A DNA stretch of 64,000 bases from Panopea generosa (Eukaryota > Mollusca > Bivalvia > Adapedonta > Hiatellidae): NCBI GenBank assembly GCA_029582155.1, contig CM055905.1, positions 67,663,618 through 67,727,617 on the forward strand, given 5' to 3'. The notes under the pieces are model-generated. The model was not told the origin of the DNA. It searched no databases and saw nothing but the letters and a program-made list of their open reading frames with translations. This document shows positions 46,901 to 57,334 of the stretch, piece by piece (the stretch's first letter is position 1; each line of letters starts with the position of its first letter). The translations under genes were made by a program, and so were the position numbers.

Positions 46901-49900
46901 AAATAAGTTTGTCACATAGAGTGTAATAAACTCATGACATATTTTTCATATTAACCTAGAGTGTAATATCACTTCCGATTCATCGTTCGGTGTTTTCAGC
47001 ATAGCTAGGCTCTCATACGTGAAATGCCGAACTACGTTCCAACTTCCCCGAATATATAAATGACGTCGTTTTGTCATGTGACGTTATTTTGAAAAGTAGC
47101 GTCATACGATGAATGACGGAAACAAATATGCCGTACGTTTTGTCGTTCCCAATAGACATGGTATATAAATAAATTATAAGTGTACTAGTGTTCTTAATTA
47201 TATGATAATGTGAATGTTACATTCGTGTTCATTTATTATTTAATTTATTAAACTCGTTGGCAAAAAATACATAACGCTTGGCAGAGCCTCGCATAACATA
47301 TTTTTTCAACTCGTTCGATAAATATAATAATAAATGAGCTCTTATGTAAGATCCTCTATGTAATTGACTAAAGTCCGGGTGGCGTTTGAGCGTGAAATAA
47401 GAGTTGTAACTAATTAGAAATATGTATTAACATTAGAATAACATAACGTTTTCATATTTATGATAAAGTCATTGTCTGTCAGTTTATAGGAATGAGAAGA
47501 ATGGGGGGAGAATATTATATGTTTTAAATGAAAATCACTTCCGACCATAGCCGCCATTGTTTTATATACCCTACTTACCATATTGAGCTCCTCAAACTTC
47601 GCCCTGGTCAATGTTTCTTTGAAGTCGTTACCTTTATGGAGTGATTCTATCTCCAACACTGCCTGGTGTTTGGATGACAATGTTCGCTTAGCCTTTTCCG
47701 CCTCTCGCCGAAGTTTCTGCATTGCGCGTGCGTCATTTCTGATGTCATTTCCGGTCTTCTTTTTGAATCGCTGAATAAAATAGTTCATCACTGCCTGGTC
47801 GAAGTCTTCCCCTCCAAGGTGAGTATCACCGTTTGTTGCAATAACTTCGAAGACTCCGCTATCAATGGTCAACAACGAAACATCGAATGTCCCACCTCCA
47901 AGGTCATATACCAAAATGTTGCTTTCGTCTTTGCCGTGTTTGTCGAGCCCGTAAGCGAGAGCGGCGGCCGTTCTATAATTAGACACAACACATGTACAGT
48001 GTTTGTATGTAACGAAATGAAAGAGAACAGGGGTGAGGCACTTGACCTGAAATTTGGTACATATGTGACATGTGAACTTGTCGCGGGTTCGATTCTCCGC
48101 CACGACCATGTGTGCTGTCCTCGAGCAAGACACTTTTCCGCATATGCTTAGTACTGGTTCTAACCAGGAAGACTTCGAGCGTGATTTGCCTTGTAAGAAC
48201 TTGTTTCACAATCGAAGTAAAATAAATAAGTTTAAACTAAACATGTGAACTTCAAATTATAGGCGCCGCAAACGCTACATTGCAGACTAAAATTTGGTGG
48301 TCTCTACATTCAAACCAATTGTAACGATCAAAACTCTACATTTAATCTAAATAACACTTTGTCTAAACAATGGCATAAGCTCTTGGATTTCGTTAAGAAT
48401 AAAATACATTTGTCTGATGAATATTTTTTTATGATTTGAAGAAAATGTATTGCAGTGAAAAACATTGACACGACTATACATTTCAACATTTTTATTAAGG
48501 ATCGGAGAATGGGTCATAAGTCTTCCTTATGTGGTCAGAAAGGCTCTTCATCGCATTTGGCAAACGAAATAGGGGTCAAAACTCTACATCATATATACAA
48601 AAAGAGGGGTCAAAATGGTGGCACATATGTACTAACCAAGATATAGGGAGTACCTCCCCCGGGATAAGGACTTATATATTGTAAATGCATTCATTTTTAG
48701 AACAACGTTGTATGTTTGTCTGTCTGAAAGACATGTTTTAGGCATTCATATGTGACGCATGTTACAAAAATTCATTAAAGTGTTGTCATGCATGGTTTAC
48801 ATATGTATATATCGAATATTTTCATTTCTATTGCAGCCGGTCTAAATGAACTATAGACCTATAGTACCAATGAAATTCATTTGCAGTTTGGCGAAGCTAA
48901 AAAAAGAGCAATTTTAGGTTAGTTTATACTAATTTATTTTAGCTCGATTGCGATGAAAGCTCAGAGCTTATATGAACCGCTCTCGAGTCCGCTTCCTGGG
49001 TAGAACCAGTACTGAGTGTTGTTTTATGAGAGGCATCGGGTCGAGCTGGGGATCGAATCCGCAACATCTGGTGTGAGCGGCCAACACTCTATCAATTTGA
49101 AGAGCAGTCTTGCAATTCAATGGTGGCAATTTTTTCTTTGACTGGTGCGACCGACGTCCAGTTGTTATGCATTTCACATGGCGGTGCCGTTAGTTGCTAT
49201 AGACATATATATAGTCATTCAGTGTCGCTTTGCCAATGAAGACAGAGGGGTTTTTTTAATAAATCAAAATGAAAAAATAATTGTAAAAAATAATAAAAAT
49301 ATAGTTTTATTTAAAACAAATAATATAATATACGTATTTAAAGCAAAATTTTGAGTTTTTTGTCGTGGGATGAAAAAAACATTAGTCTTGTTTAATGTTG
49401 CCGAGAAGTCCTCCGATCTCAGTCACGAACATTAAACTATACTGAACGGAACAGCTAACCCGTCACTTTTGATTATCGCGTGAAAACTGATTTGACTTCA
49501 CATTTCAACAAATTATTCCAATTACTGTCAAATTCGATAATACAGATTTGAACATTGTTATCCTAAATGTTCTTTCTGATTTCTTTCCAAATTTAACGAA
49601 AATTGATTTGACGCTTTTTGAGAAAAATATAACCCTAACTAAAATGTCAGGTGGTGAGTTAGCTGTTAGGATCAGTATTGCTAGATGGTTTTCATCAACC
49701 GGTGAATTCTCAAATTTGTGTTCTAATCTTTAAGTACATGAATGCAATTTGGTCTGGTTGCAAGCCTGCATTTGTTTTTTTATATAATACTCACGGTTCG
49801 TTTAAAATTCGCTTGACAACAAGTCCTGCGATTATTCCAGCATCCTCTGTAGCCCGGCGTTGAGCGTCATTGAAATACGCTGGTACCGTTACCACTGCAT

Positions 49901-51093
49901 GTGTTACGTTATGTCCCAAGTATGATTCCGCAATTGCTTTCATATTGCCGAGCACCATCGCAGATATTTCTTCCGGTGAGAACGTTTTGACCTCTGACCC
50001 GACTTGGACCTGCACGTGCGGTTTGTTGTGAACATTAACAAGCTTGAATGGGTAGTACTTTAGATCTCTCTGTACAGCCGGGTCGTCCCAAGATCGTCCG
50101 ATAAACCGTTTGACGTCAAATATAGTGTTTTCCGGGTTTGACGTCAACTGGTTTTTGGCGGCGTCCCCAATAAGTCGGCCGTGTTCGTCCGTAAAAGCGA
50201 CGTACGACGGCGTAATTCTATTTCCCTGCTCATTAGCAATAATCTCGACACCACTTCCTTTTTGGTAAATTCCCACACTGTGAATTAAACATATGACGAT
50301 GTAAATAAAAGAACAAACTGATACGATAACCAAATTAAAGAATGAGAAATATACGCTTCATTTATTATTGAATTTTTTCAAACGAGTTAGCAAAAATTAA
50401 ATTAATATAGATCTGTTATGCGAAGCTCTTCCGAGCATGATAACATTTTTGCCAATGAGTTTAAAAATGAAATAATACATGAGCACAAATGTAAGATTCT
50501 TTTTATCACATAACTCAGGAAAATTGTACATTTACTATTTGTGTAACATATCTCTTCTATGTATAGATTAGGCAGTTTTTTGCTCTAGTAGAAAATTTCA
50601 TGTAACTTCTAACCGGCTTATATGTTGGTCTACTGTCTCTTTCCTGGAGCGATTTCATTGGCTGACGAAGTAGGTCAACATCTTCTGACAATCTTAGATG
50701 TTGTCCTACTTTCTCGTTCCTAGAGCGATTTTATTGGCTGACGAAGTAAGTCAACATCTGAAAGTCATAGATGTTGTCCTACTTTCTCATCCAATAAATC
50801 GCTCAGTATACTGTTTATTTCATTTGGAAATGAGATGCAGTTAGTATGTATAGTTTATTTAGACCAACTGCAGTAGAAATGTACAAAAATGTTTTTTAAA
50901 ATATTCTTTATGTACAGATGCTTAATTTTGCAAAATTCTTTTCTACTAAATGTTCCAGAACGCTATCATACCAAGAGTACGTCGTTCCAAGGTCGATACC
51001 GATCACAGTTCCCAAATCGTCACTCGAGGCTGTAATTGACGTCACTGTTGCTAGTAGCAACGACGTTACTAAGACAACGCAGGATGAAGTCAT
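43366..51093 (-). CDS. HSPA5: BiP/GRP78-type endoplasmic reticulum Hsp70 (6 exons, complete)
   Basis: Six exons join in phase into 647 residues plus stop. The order is a signal peptide (hydrophobic [17 protein letters not shown]), the nucleotide-binding domain with the three Hsp70 signatures ([36 protein letters not shown]), a linker, the substrate-binding domain ([14 protein letters not shown] region; [24 protein letters not shown]) and an alpha-helical lid. It is an ATP-driven chaperone folding secretory proteins in the ER lumen. The C-terminus is HEEL, a plausible KDEL-type retrieval signal. The tail after KLY is only about 11 residues, shorter than the usual Gly/Glu-rich BiP tail. One extra residue sits at [12 protein letters not shown] compared with typical BiP. 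No frameshift or lost key residue was found. It could be the main BiP gene or a diverged second copy. It was identified from memory of the family, not by search. Confidence 0.95.
43972..44060 (-). mobile_element. SINE type C fragment that seeds the 13-bp minisatellite
   Basis: The plus strand reads GGAAGTCTTCCTTGGCAG, AACCAGTATTTAGCATATGC, then GTGTCTTGCTCAAGGACACC, matching the type C copy at 57335. The SINE text CACACATAGC resumes at about 44962, right after the array. Confidence 0.78.
44035..44965. repeat. 13-bp minisatellite in BiP intron 5
   Basis: About 70 copies of AAGGACACCACAC with variants (AATGACATCACAC, AAGGACATCACAT). It begins and ends inside a SINE fragment that carries the same motif once. 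Confidence 0.95.
45345..45520 (-). mobile_element. SINE type C (BiP intron 5)
   Basis: The plus strand reads CTTTCCTGGGTAGAACCAGT, GTTCAAGGACACTACATA and a degraded head with GAACCCGTGACC. Confidence 0.72.
45663..45738. repeat. Strong hairpin in BiP intron 5 near its 5' splice site
   Basis: CGGAACATCACTCGGCCATT at the left pairs with AATTGCCGAGCGATGTTCCG at the right, continuing through TTTCCGCC/GGCGGAAA, with a loop of about 14 nt. In the transcript it begins 33 nt after the exon 5 donor. Confidence 0.85.
45771..46029 (-). CDS. HSPA5: BiP exon 5: end of ATPase domain, linker, start of peptide-binding domain
   Basis: The acceptor is TTTTGTAG and the donor GTATAA (phase 1). It reads [49 protein letters not shown] and VTIQVFEG. 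Confidence 0.94.
46466..46615 (-). CDS. HSPA5: BiP exon 4: phosphate-2 signature
   Basis: The acceptor is CTGTTACAG and the donor GTTAGA (phase 0). It reads [33 protein letters not shown] and VKEFFNGK. All 50 codons fit the family. Confidence 0.94.
46700..46912 (+). mobile_element. SINE type C-like (BiP intron 3)
   Basis: A degraded head GTGCAGTGGGTAGAACGTTG and a tail AGCGGACTGAATAGCGGTTA with AAATAAATAAGTTTG. The middle differs from other type C copies. Confidence 0.6.
46914..47362 (+). mobile_element. Foldback element family F, copy 3 (BiP intron 3)
   Basis: The most complete copy: ACATAGAGTGTAATAAAC at the left and AAGATCCTCTATGT at the right, so ACATAGAG/CTCTATGT are short terminal inverted repeats. 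Confidence 0.78.
47579..47972 (-). CDS. HSPA5: BiP exon 3: nucleotide-binding domain
   Basis: The acceptor is CTAATTATAG and the donor GTAAGT (phase 0). It reads [55 protein letters not shown] and FEELNM. The split Pro codon with exon 2 restores NEPTAAA. Confidence 0.95.
48060..48242 (+). mobile_element. SINE type C (BiP intron 2)
   Basis: B box GGGTTCGATTCTCC, CGAGCAAGACACTTTTCCGC, ACCAGGAAGACTTCGAGC and an AAATAAATAAGTTTAAAC tail. Confidence 0.78.
48255..48660 (+). repeat. Dispersed repeat family G, copy 1 (BiP intron 2)
   Basis: Shares ACTCTTGGATTTC-type text, AAATAGGGGTCA, CTCTACATCAT and CACATATGTACTAACCAAGA with the copy at 56041. No coding signal. Confidence 0.65.
48945..49105 (-). 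mobile_element. SINE type C (BiP intron 2, inverted)
   Basis: The plus strand reads CGCTTCCTGGGTAGAACCAG, GGGGATCGAATCCGC and a tRNA-like end with AACACTCTATCAATTTGAAG. Confidence 0.72.
49795..50277 (-). CDS. HSPA5: BiP exon 2: nucleotide-binding domain
   Basis: The acceptor is AATTCACAG and the donor GTGAGT (phase 2). It reads [50 protein letters not shown] and KRILNEP. It contains the phosphate-binding and actin-like ATPase core. Confidence 0.95.
50344..50514 (-). mobile_element. Foldback element family F, partial copy (BiP intron 1)
   Basis: Only the self-pairing right half is present (ATTTATTATTGAA, ACGAGTTAGCAAAAATT, CCAATGAGTTTAAAAATG, AATGTAAGATTC). Confidence 0.6.
50640..50810. repeat. 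Duplicated hairpins in BiP intron 1
   Basis: The block GAGCGATTT(C/T)ATTGGCTGA followed by AAGTAGGTCAACATCT and its mirror AGATGTTGTCCTACTT occurs twice in tandem, about 75 bp apart. Confidence 0.7.
50972..51093 (-). CDS. HSPA5: BiP exon 1: signal peptide and phosphate-1 loop
   Basis: The start ATG is at 51093-51091. The exon encodes the signal peptide and [12 protein letters not shown]. The donor is TCTTG/GTATGA. Joined to exon 2 it restores TTYSCVG, the invariant Hsp70 sequence, which fixes the junction. Confidence 0.92.
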
Positions 51094-51264
51094 CGTTCTG
51101 TGTTTGACAGCTCTTGTTCTTGTGACTATTCGTTGTCGATTATTTTATCTGGAATCATTACAATTGGTTAAATTAAACAATTATATTAAACAATTAAGCA
51201 ATGAAATAATCCGATGTCAGTACATGTATACGCGTTTTGTATTATTCTGAGAGGGTATGTAGCG

Positions 51265-51330
51265 TACCTCCCCCACCCCACTCCCCCCCCCCCCCAACCC
51301 TACCCACACCCCATCTCCGTCCCCAACCCC
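51265..51330 (-). other. G-rich tract upstream of the BiP start codon
   Basis: Long C runs on the plus strand, so the BiP coding strand is G-rich (GGGTGTGGGTAGGG then a run of about 13 G and GTGGGGTGGGGG), 170-240 bp before the ATG. Quadruplex formation is possible. I see no CCAAT-N9-CCACG element in the 800 bp upstream. Confidence 0.5.
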
Positions 51331-51352
51331 ACTCTTATGACTACTGCTAAAT

Positions 51353-51445
51353 AAAACGTGTTTGCGTTCGATCCTCCAACACGGCTTTGTGGGATGTCCT
51401 TGAACAAGACATATTTATCTATATTATTTTTTTCTAAGCTGAAAC
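51353..51445 (+). mobile_element. SINE type C, short fragment
   Basis: GTTCGATCCTCCAAC and TCCTTGAACAAGACATATTT match the middle of type C only. Confidence 0.55.
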
Positions 51446-51452
51446 ATTTTTT

Positions 51453-51738
51453 ATTACGTGCAAACCTTTATAACGCATCAAAATGAAATGAGAATGAAAT
51501 CACGTGAATCATTTAATACGCCACAAAATATGCTGCAATTTTAAGCCGGAGATCTGTTTTAGTCTTACCGAGACGCGTAGCCCAAGTTAAGAGGTCCCTT
51601 TCTAATATATTATTTTTGCATGTTTAAATTTATATCGTTTTTGGCAATACAAGGGTCAATGAGTATATATAGTCATGATATATTGAAAAAAAAAATGTTT
51701 TTAACCAATTTGAAAAAATTGAAAATGCTATGTTCCCT
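51453..51738 (+). mobile_element. MITE family AGGGARTATATCAG, 5'-truncated copy
   Basis: Matches the right half of the 34340 element (AAATCACGTGA, GCAATTTTAAGC, AATATATT) and ends TATGTTCCCT before TTAA. The left half is absent. It sits upstream of the BiP start codon. Confidence 0.7.
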
Positions 51739-51775
51739 TTAAAACTAGACTACTGAATACAACTGAAATTACGTC

Positions 51776-52573
51776 ATGAGCTCTAGTTTTATTTATGTCT
51801 TCTACTCAAAATTTAACATAATATGCGGGGTTTTCCCACTATCGATAGAGCTGGGTAGATACAGGAGACCCCAAGTACCATTGGAACGAAGGCTTTGTCA
51901 CGCGTGTCACCATGGAAACACCAAAGACGAGACCCACTTCCTAGTGTCTTACCCGGTTTACGACGTAATACGACAACGACATTTTGGTGACGTCATACGG
52001 AGTGGTAGTGATCAGGACATGATTAAAACATTTATGAACGATATGTAAGCTAAATTCATCGCAAACTTCTTAATTAAAGCTTATGACGAACGGAATCGGA
52101 ATTTAAAAAAAAAGATCCCCAGTGATAATCGCAACGTTTCATTTACTAATCAACCTCGTGATTCTGAAACTGTTAAATCATAGACATATTCAATAATGAT
52201 ACAGACTGAGTATGGACCATTTAACTTTATATTGCTGGAATGTTTGCTATACATACATACACTGCCTGAGTGCAGATTTATTTACTAACGAATTCAATGA
52301 TTTAAATTTCAATAATTATGCTCTATTATTTAATATGACCAAAAAAAAAAAAAAAAAAAAATATTATGCATAGACTACAGCAATGTCCATTGACTCAAAT
52401 TTGGCTTTCATAAAATACTAGGATTAATTTGAACATATGTATCAACTTATTTGTTAAAAGTGATAGTGCTTCGTAAGCCTTTGTAGGCTGGCTATTGTAT
52501 ACTATTGAATTGTCTTGCATTGTGTTGTATATATATAGGTTGCACTTTGATTAATAAAAAATCTATCTATCGC
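51776..52573 (+). pseudogene. LINE remnant with 3' tail
   Basis: Reads LGRYRRPQVPLERRLCHAC, then HHGNTKDETHFLVSYP, the Cys-His knuckle found after LINE reverse transcriptases. A stop at 52046-52048 interrupts the frame, which then resumes as AKFIANFLIKAYDERNRNL. The 3' untranslated part ends in a short ATCT repeat near 52561-52573, a usual LINE tail. No reverse transcriptase domain is present. Confidence 0.65.
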
Positions 52574-52637
52574 ATAGCTGTGAAAGTATTGAAGCCCTCC
52601 CACTGAGGGTCCCTGTTCCCTGGATCTCTTAAAGTAA

Positions 52638-52937
52638 GCCGAGTCCGATTAGCTCAGTTGTTAGCGTGTCTGACTGTCATTCTAGTGGTCGTGAGTTCGA
52701 ATCCCCGCTCGGACACAATCTCCGTGATGTTTGATATACGGCATTGCGTCTCATTGTTATTCGTCTCTCACCGCTGATTCAAGTGGGAAAGTTGTCAGTT
52801 TCTTGCGGAGATGGGGTGTGCTCGAGTACTGGTTAACCTTCCAGGATCCCAGGAAACAGTGGTTAGGTTAACTGATCGACTGGTAGCCCTCGATGGCATA
52901 AAAATGACGCTAAATATTCAATCAATCAATCAATCTT
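52638..52937 (+). mobile_element. SINE type A, full length
   Basis: The tRNA-like head starts GTCCGATTAGCTCAGTTG at 52643 with B box GAGTTCGAATCC. The body reads GCTGATTCAAGTGGGAAAG and the tail is a TCAA repeat. It is flanked by TTAAAGTAA at 52629-52637 and 52938-52946, a target duplication. Confidence 0.85.
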
Positions 52938-53254
52938 TTAAAGTAATGGCCACTGGTCCCCAGATCCCAAAAAATATTTGCCATAGTTCCCCAAAATATT
53001 TGCCGCAGATCTCTAAAAGAAAGCCTTTGATCCCTGGATCCATTGTAGTAAAGACCAATGTTCCCCAGATCTCCAAAATCCCTGGGAGAGCCTCGGTATT
53101 ATAGTACATCTTGTTTTTACATATAAATACATGGGACATCATTCATCAATTATTGGCCACATAGCTAAATCTTATTATCTCCCCTGATGTCGTTTAAATC
53201 CTATGAATGTGGTTTAACTATATAGATCTACATACGAACATTATGATTTCTATC

Positions 53255-53326
53255 AGCAGAGTGGCGCAGTGGAAGCGTGCTGGGCCCATAACCCAGAGGT
53301 CCGAGGATCGAAACCTCGCTCTGCTA
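53255..53326 (+). tRNA. tRNA-Met initiator (CAU)
   Basis: A 72-nt cloverleaf with no intron: AGCAGAG acceptor stem pairing with CTCTGCT, the A-box-like TGGCGCAGTGG, anticodon arm CTGGGCCCATAACCCAG with anticodon CAT and the GGG/CCC pairs typical of initiators, and GGATCGAAACC T-arm (AUCGAAA rather than TTCGAAT, an initiator mark). A T-run terminator follows at once. Confidence 0.97.
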
Positions 53327-54216
53327 ATTTTTTTTTTATATTTCAAATTCACTATACCAACCTACCCTTCGAATAATTGAAAAAAAGGAGAAGTAAAAAA
53401 AAATAGTACTCGCTCAGCCCATTCGTACACGGCCGATTCCGACAGACGCTACTAATAAATACATTCGTTTACCTTCGGTTATTATCGATTTTCTCCGACT
53501 TCTGCTAACACAAAAATGTGGCATTGCACAAAAAAGCGTCTGAGTCATGTTAAACTACGATTGGCTTATTTTATACCTAGATAAACTTTGTTTTTCTTAT
53601 AGAACCAATTTTGTAAAATATTTCATCGATGGAAGCCAAAAATTAATTAACACGCCCGGCGTGCAAATAGTTGACGCTTAGCTACACAACATTTAAAAAA
53701 GCAGTTTCTGTTTATAGTAATGGTTATATTCTATGGAAAATTAAAAAAAAAACGTGAAAGTTACAGTTGCACTATCTGTTCAATGAAATATATATAACAT
53801 TAAACTTACAGCGTATATACAACGCAGATACATTTAAAGCCCCAACTTCCATATAAAAGCCACAAGATGGCTCTGGGGCACATTTTATATAATTCAGTAC
53901 ATGATTCAAACCAGAGAACCCTTTTTTCAAAATTTCACAGTCATCAATGCATTGTTATTGTTATAGTGTTGCATACTACTAGATTATTGTTAATACATTT
54001 AATTGGCAGAATAATAATTTCCAAAAAAAAGTGTTTGTTATATGTAGTTTGAAAAAAAAGTTAAACTCCAACTGCCAAAGTGTGAATTCACTATCAGCAG
54101 ATAGCCTAGTGTAGCGTTGTAATTTGATATTTACTATCCAGGCAGTAAGTTTTGTGGTTTTAAGGGTTGTATCAGAAACAATCATTTAAATATAAATATA
54201 TATGTATGAATACAGC

Positions 54217-54288
54217 AGCAGAGTGGCGCAGTGGAAGCGTGCTGGGCCCATAACCCAGAGGTCCGAGGATCGAAACCTCGCTCTGCTA
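54217..54288 (+). tRNA. tRNA-Met initiator (CAU), second copy
   Basis: Identical over all 72 nt to the copy at 53255, same strand, 962 bp away. It has its own downstream TTTT terminator and different flanks, so it looks like a separate functional gene rather than part of a longer recent duplication. Confidence 0.97.
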
Positions 54289-54331
54289 AAATTTTGTAAT
54301 TCGAAAAAAAACTCATAATCGTTACTTGAGA

Positions 54332-54505
54332 TCGATTGATTGATTGATTGAATATTTAGCGTCATTTTATGCTATCGATGGCTAACAGATGATCAGTTAA
54401 CCTAACCACTGTTTCCTGGGATCCTTAAAGGTTAACCAGTACTCGAGCACACTCCGCAAGTAACTGATAATTTTCCCATTTGAATCAGCGGTGAGAAACG
54501 AATGA
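54332..54505 (-). mobile_element. SINE type A, 3' half
   Basis: The reverse complement of the 3' half of the 52638 element: TCAA repeat tail, CACTGTTTCCTGGGATCC counterpart, CAGTACTCGAGCACAC. The head is missing. It starts 44 bp after the second initiator tRNA. Confidence 0.8.
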
Positions 54506-54684
54506 TAATGATTACATAAACGCACAAGAGCATATAGAACGAGTTTTTATAGTTTCATATATACTGAAATTAATATACAAAAACGTTTTCAAACCATTGT
54601 AAAAAATGAAAGTCTGAACTATTTCAACACACATTTTAGAAAATAGTAGTGTCCGGAAGTAGTTTCTAACATTCTCTGGGTTAT

Positions 54685-54982
54685 ACAAACCATGGTAGAG
54701 CGTGGGTCTCGCATGCGGAAGGTCGCTGATTCAATTTCCGGTCTGGTCTTACCGAAGACTTGAAAAATGATATTAGAAGCTTGCCGTTCAGCATTTAGAG
54801 GATAGTTCTAGATCTGGTCGACCCAGTGTCAGTATAATATGACTTGGTGGGGTAACATACCATGTGTCTGCGGCAAGATGTTCCGGTGTGGCAGCGCTCA
54901 GAATACTGTCTCAAGTAGACACAGTCGCGATATGACTAACAATTGTTGAAAGCGACGCTAAACACCATACAACAACAACATT
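54685..54982 (+). mobile_element. SINE type B, long form
   Basis: Head GGTAGAGCGTGGGTCTCGC; middle GCATTTAGAGGATAGTTC and TGACTTGGTGGGGTAAC; end ACTGTCTCAAGTAGACAC and GCGACGCTAAACACCATAC with a CAA tail. Confidence 0.82.
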
Positions 54983-54989
54983 AGTATCG

Positions 54990-56040
54990 TGTGTTTCATC
55001 ATCTATTATAATTAGATAATTTGTTGTTGTTTTTTGTTGTTTTGTTTTGTGTTTTGTATTATTTTCTCTTGTTAAGAATTTAGTGATATCCCGAGAGTTA
55101 CCCGGCGCACTCTGTTCTAGTTTTAAATGGCAAAATACTAGAATTAAATAATAATAAAATGTCGCACAATTTATTTTTTTTATAAAAATAGGCGGTTTTC
55201 ACAAAATATACAGATCTAATATAAGCATTATTTTAAAAAGAATTTCGAGCGGTTGCGAAAGCTTTTTATTGTTTGTTATATAAATGTAATTTGTTAAATG
55301 TACATGTAACATTCCGCGACACTCTGCGAATAAATATTGTTTAAACCAAAACGAAAGAAGAATAAGTTTCATTCATTTATTTTAATAATTCTTGTAATTT
55401 TGATAAAACAGAAATCGTAATAAATAATTAATGGACGGAAAAAATTAATATTAACAATACAAATACCGGCGACTTATTAAATTACATTAATTATGTCGTT
55501 TATAATACAAGTACTTGGACGAGACGCACTCAGAAATAATTAAAAAAACTTACAATCAAATGTTTTCGACTGTGAAAATCCTTTCTTATAGTCTCTATAC
55601 ACGTTATTAATAGATATATTTAATGTTTATACAAATGTTTTAATTAATAAAGTTTGTTATATTTATTTTATGAATGCAAATTCGGGTATATATAATATTT
55701 ATATGTGCATGTATCACTACATAATCCAACGTGTCTTTCCAGTATTGGCCGCGTTATACACGTGTCCTACTTAATTTGTGTTTAACGTTCTTAAAATAGA
55801 TCGGGTCGCTAATATTTCTAAATATAGCCTAAGTGTGTCGTCAGATGTACTCTTGGGCCACGTCGTGTTATGATTTCCGAGGAGAATTAATTCTTTTCAT
55901 CTTTTTAGTACGGATTCTTTGTAAAGTTTGTACACGTGTACATTTCGTATCTCAACTTCAGACAAAAATTAAAACATAACTCGTTAATATTGATTAGTCA
56001 ATTAATGTAAGAAGCCTTCGTAAAAATATAGTTGAGAGGG
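54990..56040. other. Intergenic DNA, no gene seen
   Basis: Very AT-rich, with a GTTGTT stretch at 55023-55055. No exon, RNA gene or clear repeat was recognised. Confidence 0.5.
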
Positions 56041-56455
56041 AATGGCTGTATCTAATGTTGAGAGAACTTATGGCCAGAACCTGGGCTACATATGTGCTCT
56101 GTAAATTTCAAAAAATACAAACTTTACATTGCACCCTAAATTTTGGGGGTCAAAACTGACAAATTATATAGGGGTCAATACTGTATAGTTAATCTAAATA
56201 AAACTTCGTCTACACAATGCGGCATAAACTCTTGGATTTCATTTAGAATAAAACCCAAGAGGTTCTTAGCCTGGAGTTCTTAAACAAAAGGGAATCAAAC
56301 CCTGGAATGATTAAGGGGTCAATTTTCTACATTATGTGTCCAGAAAGGAGGATCAAAGCTCTACATCGCTCTATGCCAAAGAAATAGGGGTCACAGCTCT
56401 ACATCATAAAAATTATGTCCAAAAAGAGGGTCAATACGGCGTCACATATGTACTA
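56041..56455 (+). repeat. Dispersed repeat family G, copy 2, interrupted by a SINE
   Basis: Matches the 48255 copy up to CACATATGTACTA. The match resumes at 57246 with CACATATGTACTAACCAAGA and ends near 57310. A short relative (GGAATGGCCGTAACTAATG) is at 6885-6960. Confidence 0.68.
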
Positions 56456-57245
56456 GTTGTAGTTGTATGGTGTTTAGCGTCGCTTTCAACAATTTTTCAG
56501 TCATATCGCGACGGTGCCTACTTGAGACAGTATTCTAAGCGCTTTCGCACTGGAGTATCATGCCGCAGACACGTGGTATGATACCCCACCCAGTCACATT
56601 ATACTGATACCGGGCCGACCAGACCTAGAACTCTCCTCTATAGGTGTTACCCCACCACTGATTTTTGTTCTTTATTCCATAGTAAATAATAAAAGTTTGA
56701 AGGCTTGTCATTCATAGAGGGTCCCAAATGAAAGAAGTGAAAGCTACATTTTACTGTTTGTCAACCTCTGCACTATCAAAATATGATGAGAAAAGTAGGG
56801 GTCATGTGTCATATAAGAGATTTTTTTTCTGCTCAGTGTGTACACTGGTGACAAAGTGAAAGTAGACTTCCGAAATCATGAATTCATACCCCAATTTCCA
56901 AGCATCATTTTTTTTTCTAAATTCACAATTCAAACATGACAATGCTATCAAAATGTTCAAAATACATCAATAATGCCATTCAAATAAAAAAATGAGCATT
57001 AAAATAAGGAAAATGTATTTTTAAAGAAGAAGAATTGAGGATTATTTACAACCGCCATTATGCGACTACCCCACGGAAGCACTTCCTTTTTGCAATGGTG
57101 GCACTATGCCTCTAAATGCTGAGCGTCAAGCGAGGAAGCTTTTAGTCCCATTTTTAAAGTCTTTGGTATGACCCTGTCGGGGATTGAACCCACGACCTTC
57201 CGCATGTGAGGCGGACGCTCTACCACTAGACCACGCCGCGGTCTA
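56456..57245 (-). mobile_element. SINE type B split by a later 468-bp insertion
   Basis: The 3' part (56456-56640) and the head (57109-57245) are the two halves of one type B SINE. The whole is flanked by CACATATGTACTA at 56443-56455 and 57246-57258, a 13-bp target duplication. The inner piece 56641-57108 is flanked by CCTCTA at 56635-56640 and 57109-57114. Confidence 0.8.
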
Positions 57246-57334
57246 CACATATGTACTAACCAAGACCCTTTTGTCTTACATTGTATTTGCATGATATACA
57301 TTGTAATATGTGATTATATGGCACTTAGCATACC

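Noticed and set aside
57170..57245. tRNA-like cloverleaf on the minus strand (GGTCTAGTGGTAGAGCG, GGGTTCAATCC)
   Set aside because: It is the head of a SINE type B copy, with the SINE body following and mismatched acceptor ends. The same holds for the tRNA-like heads at 33572, 52643, 54685 and 57395.
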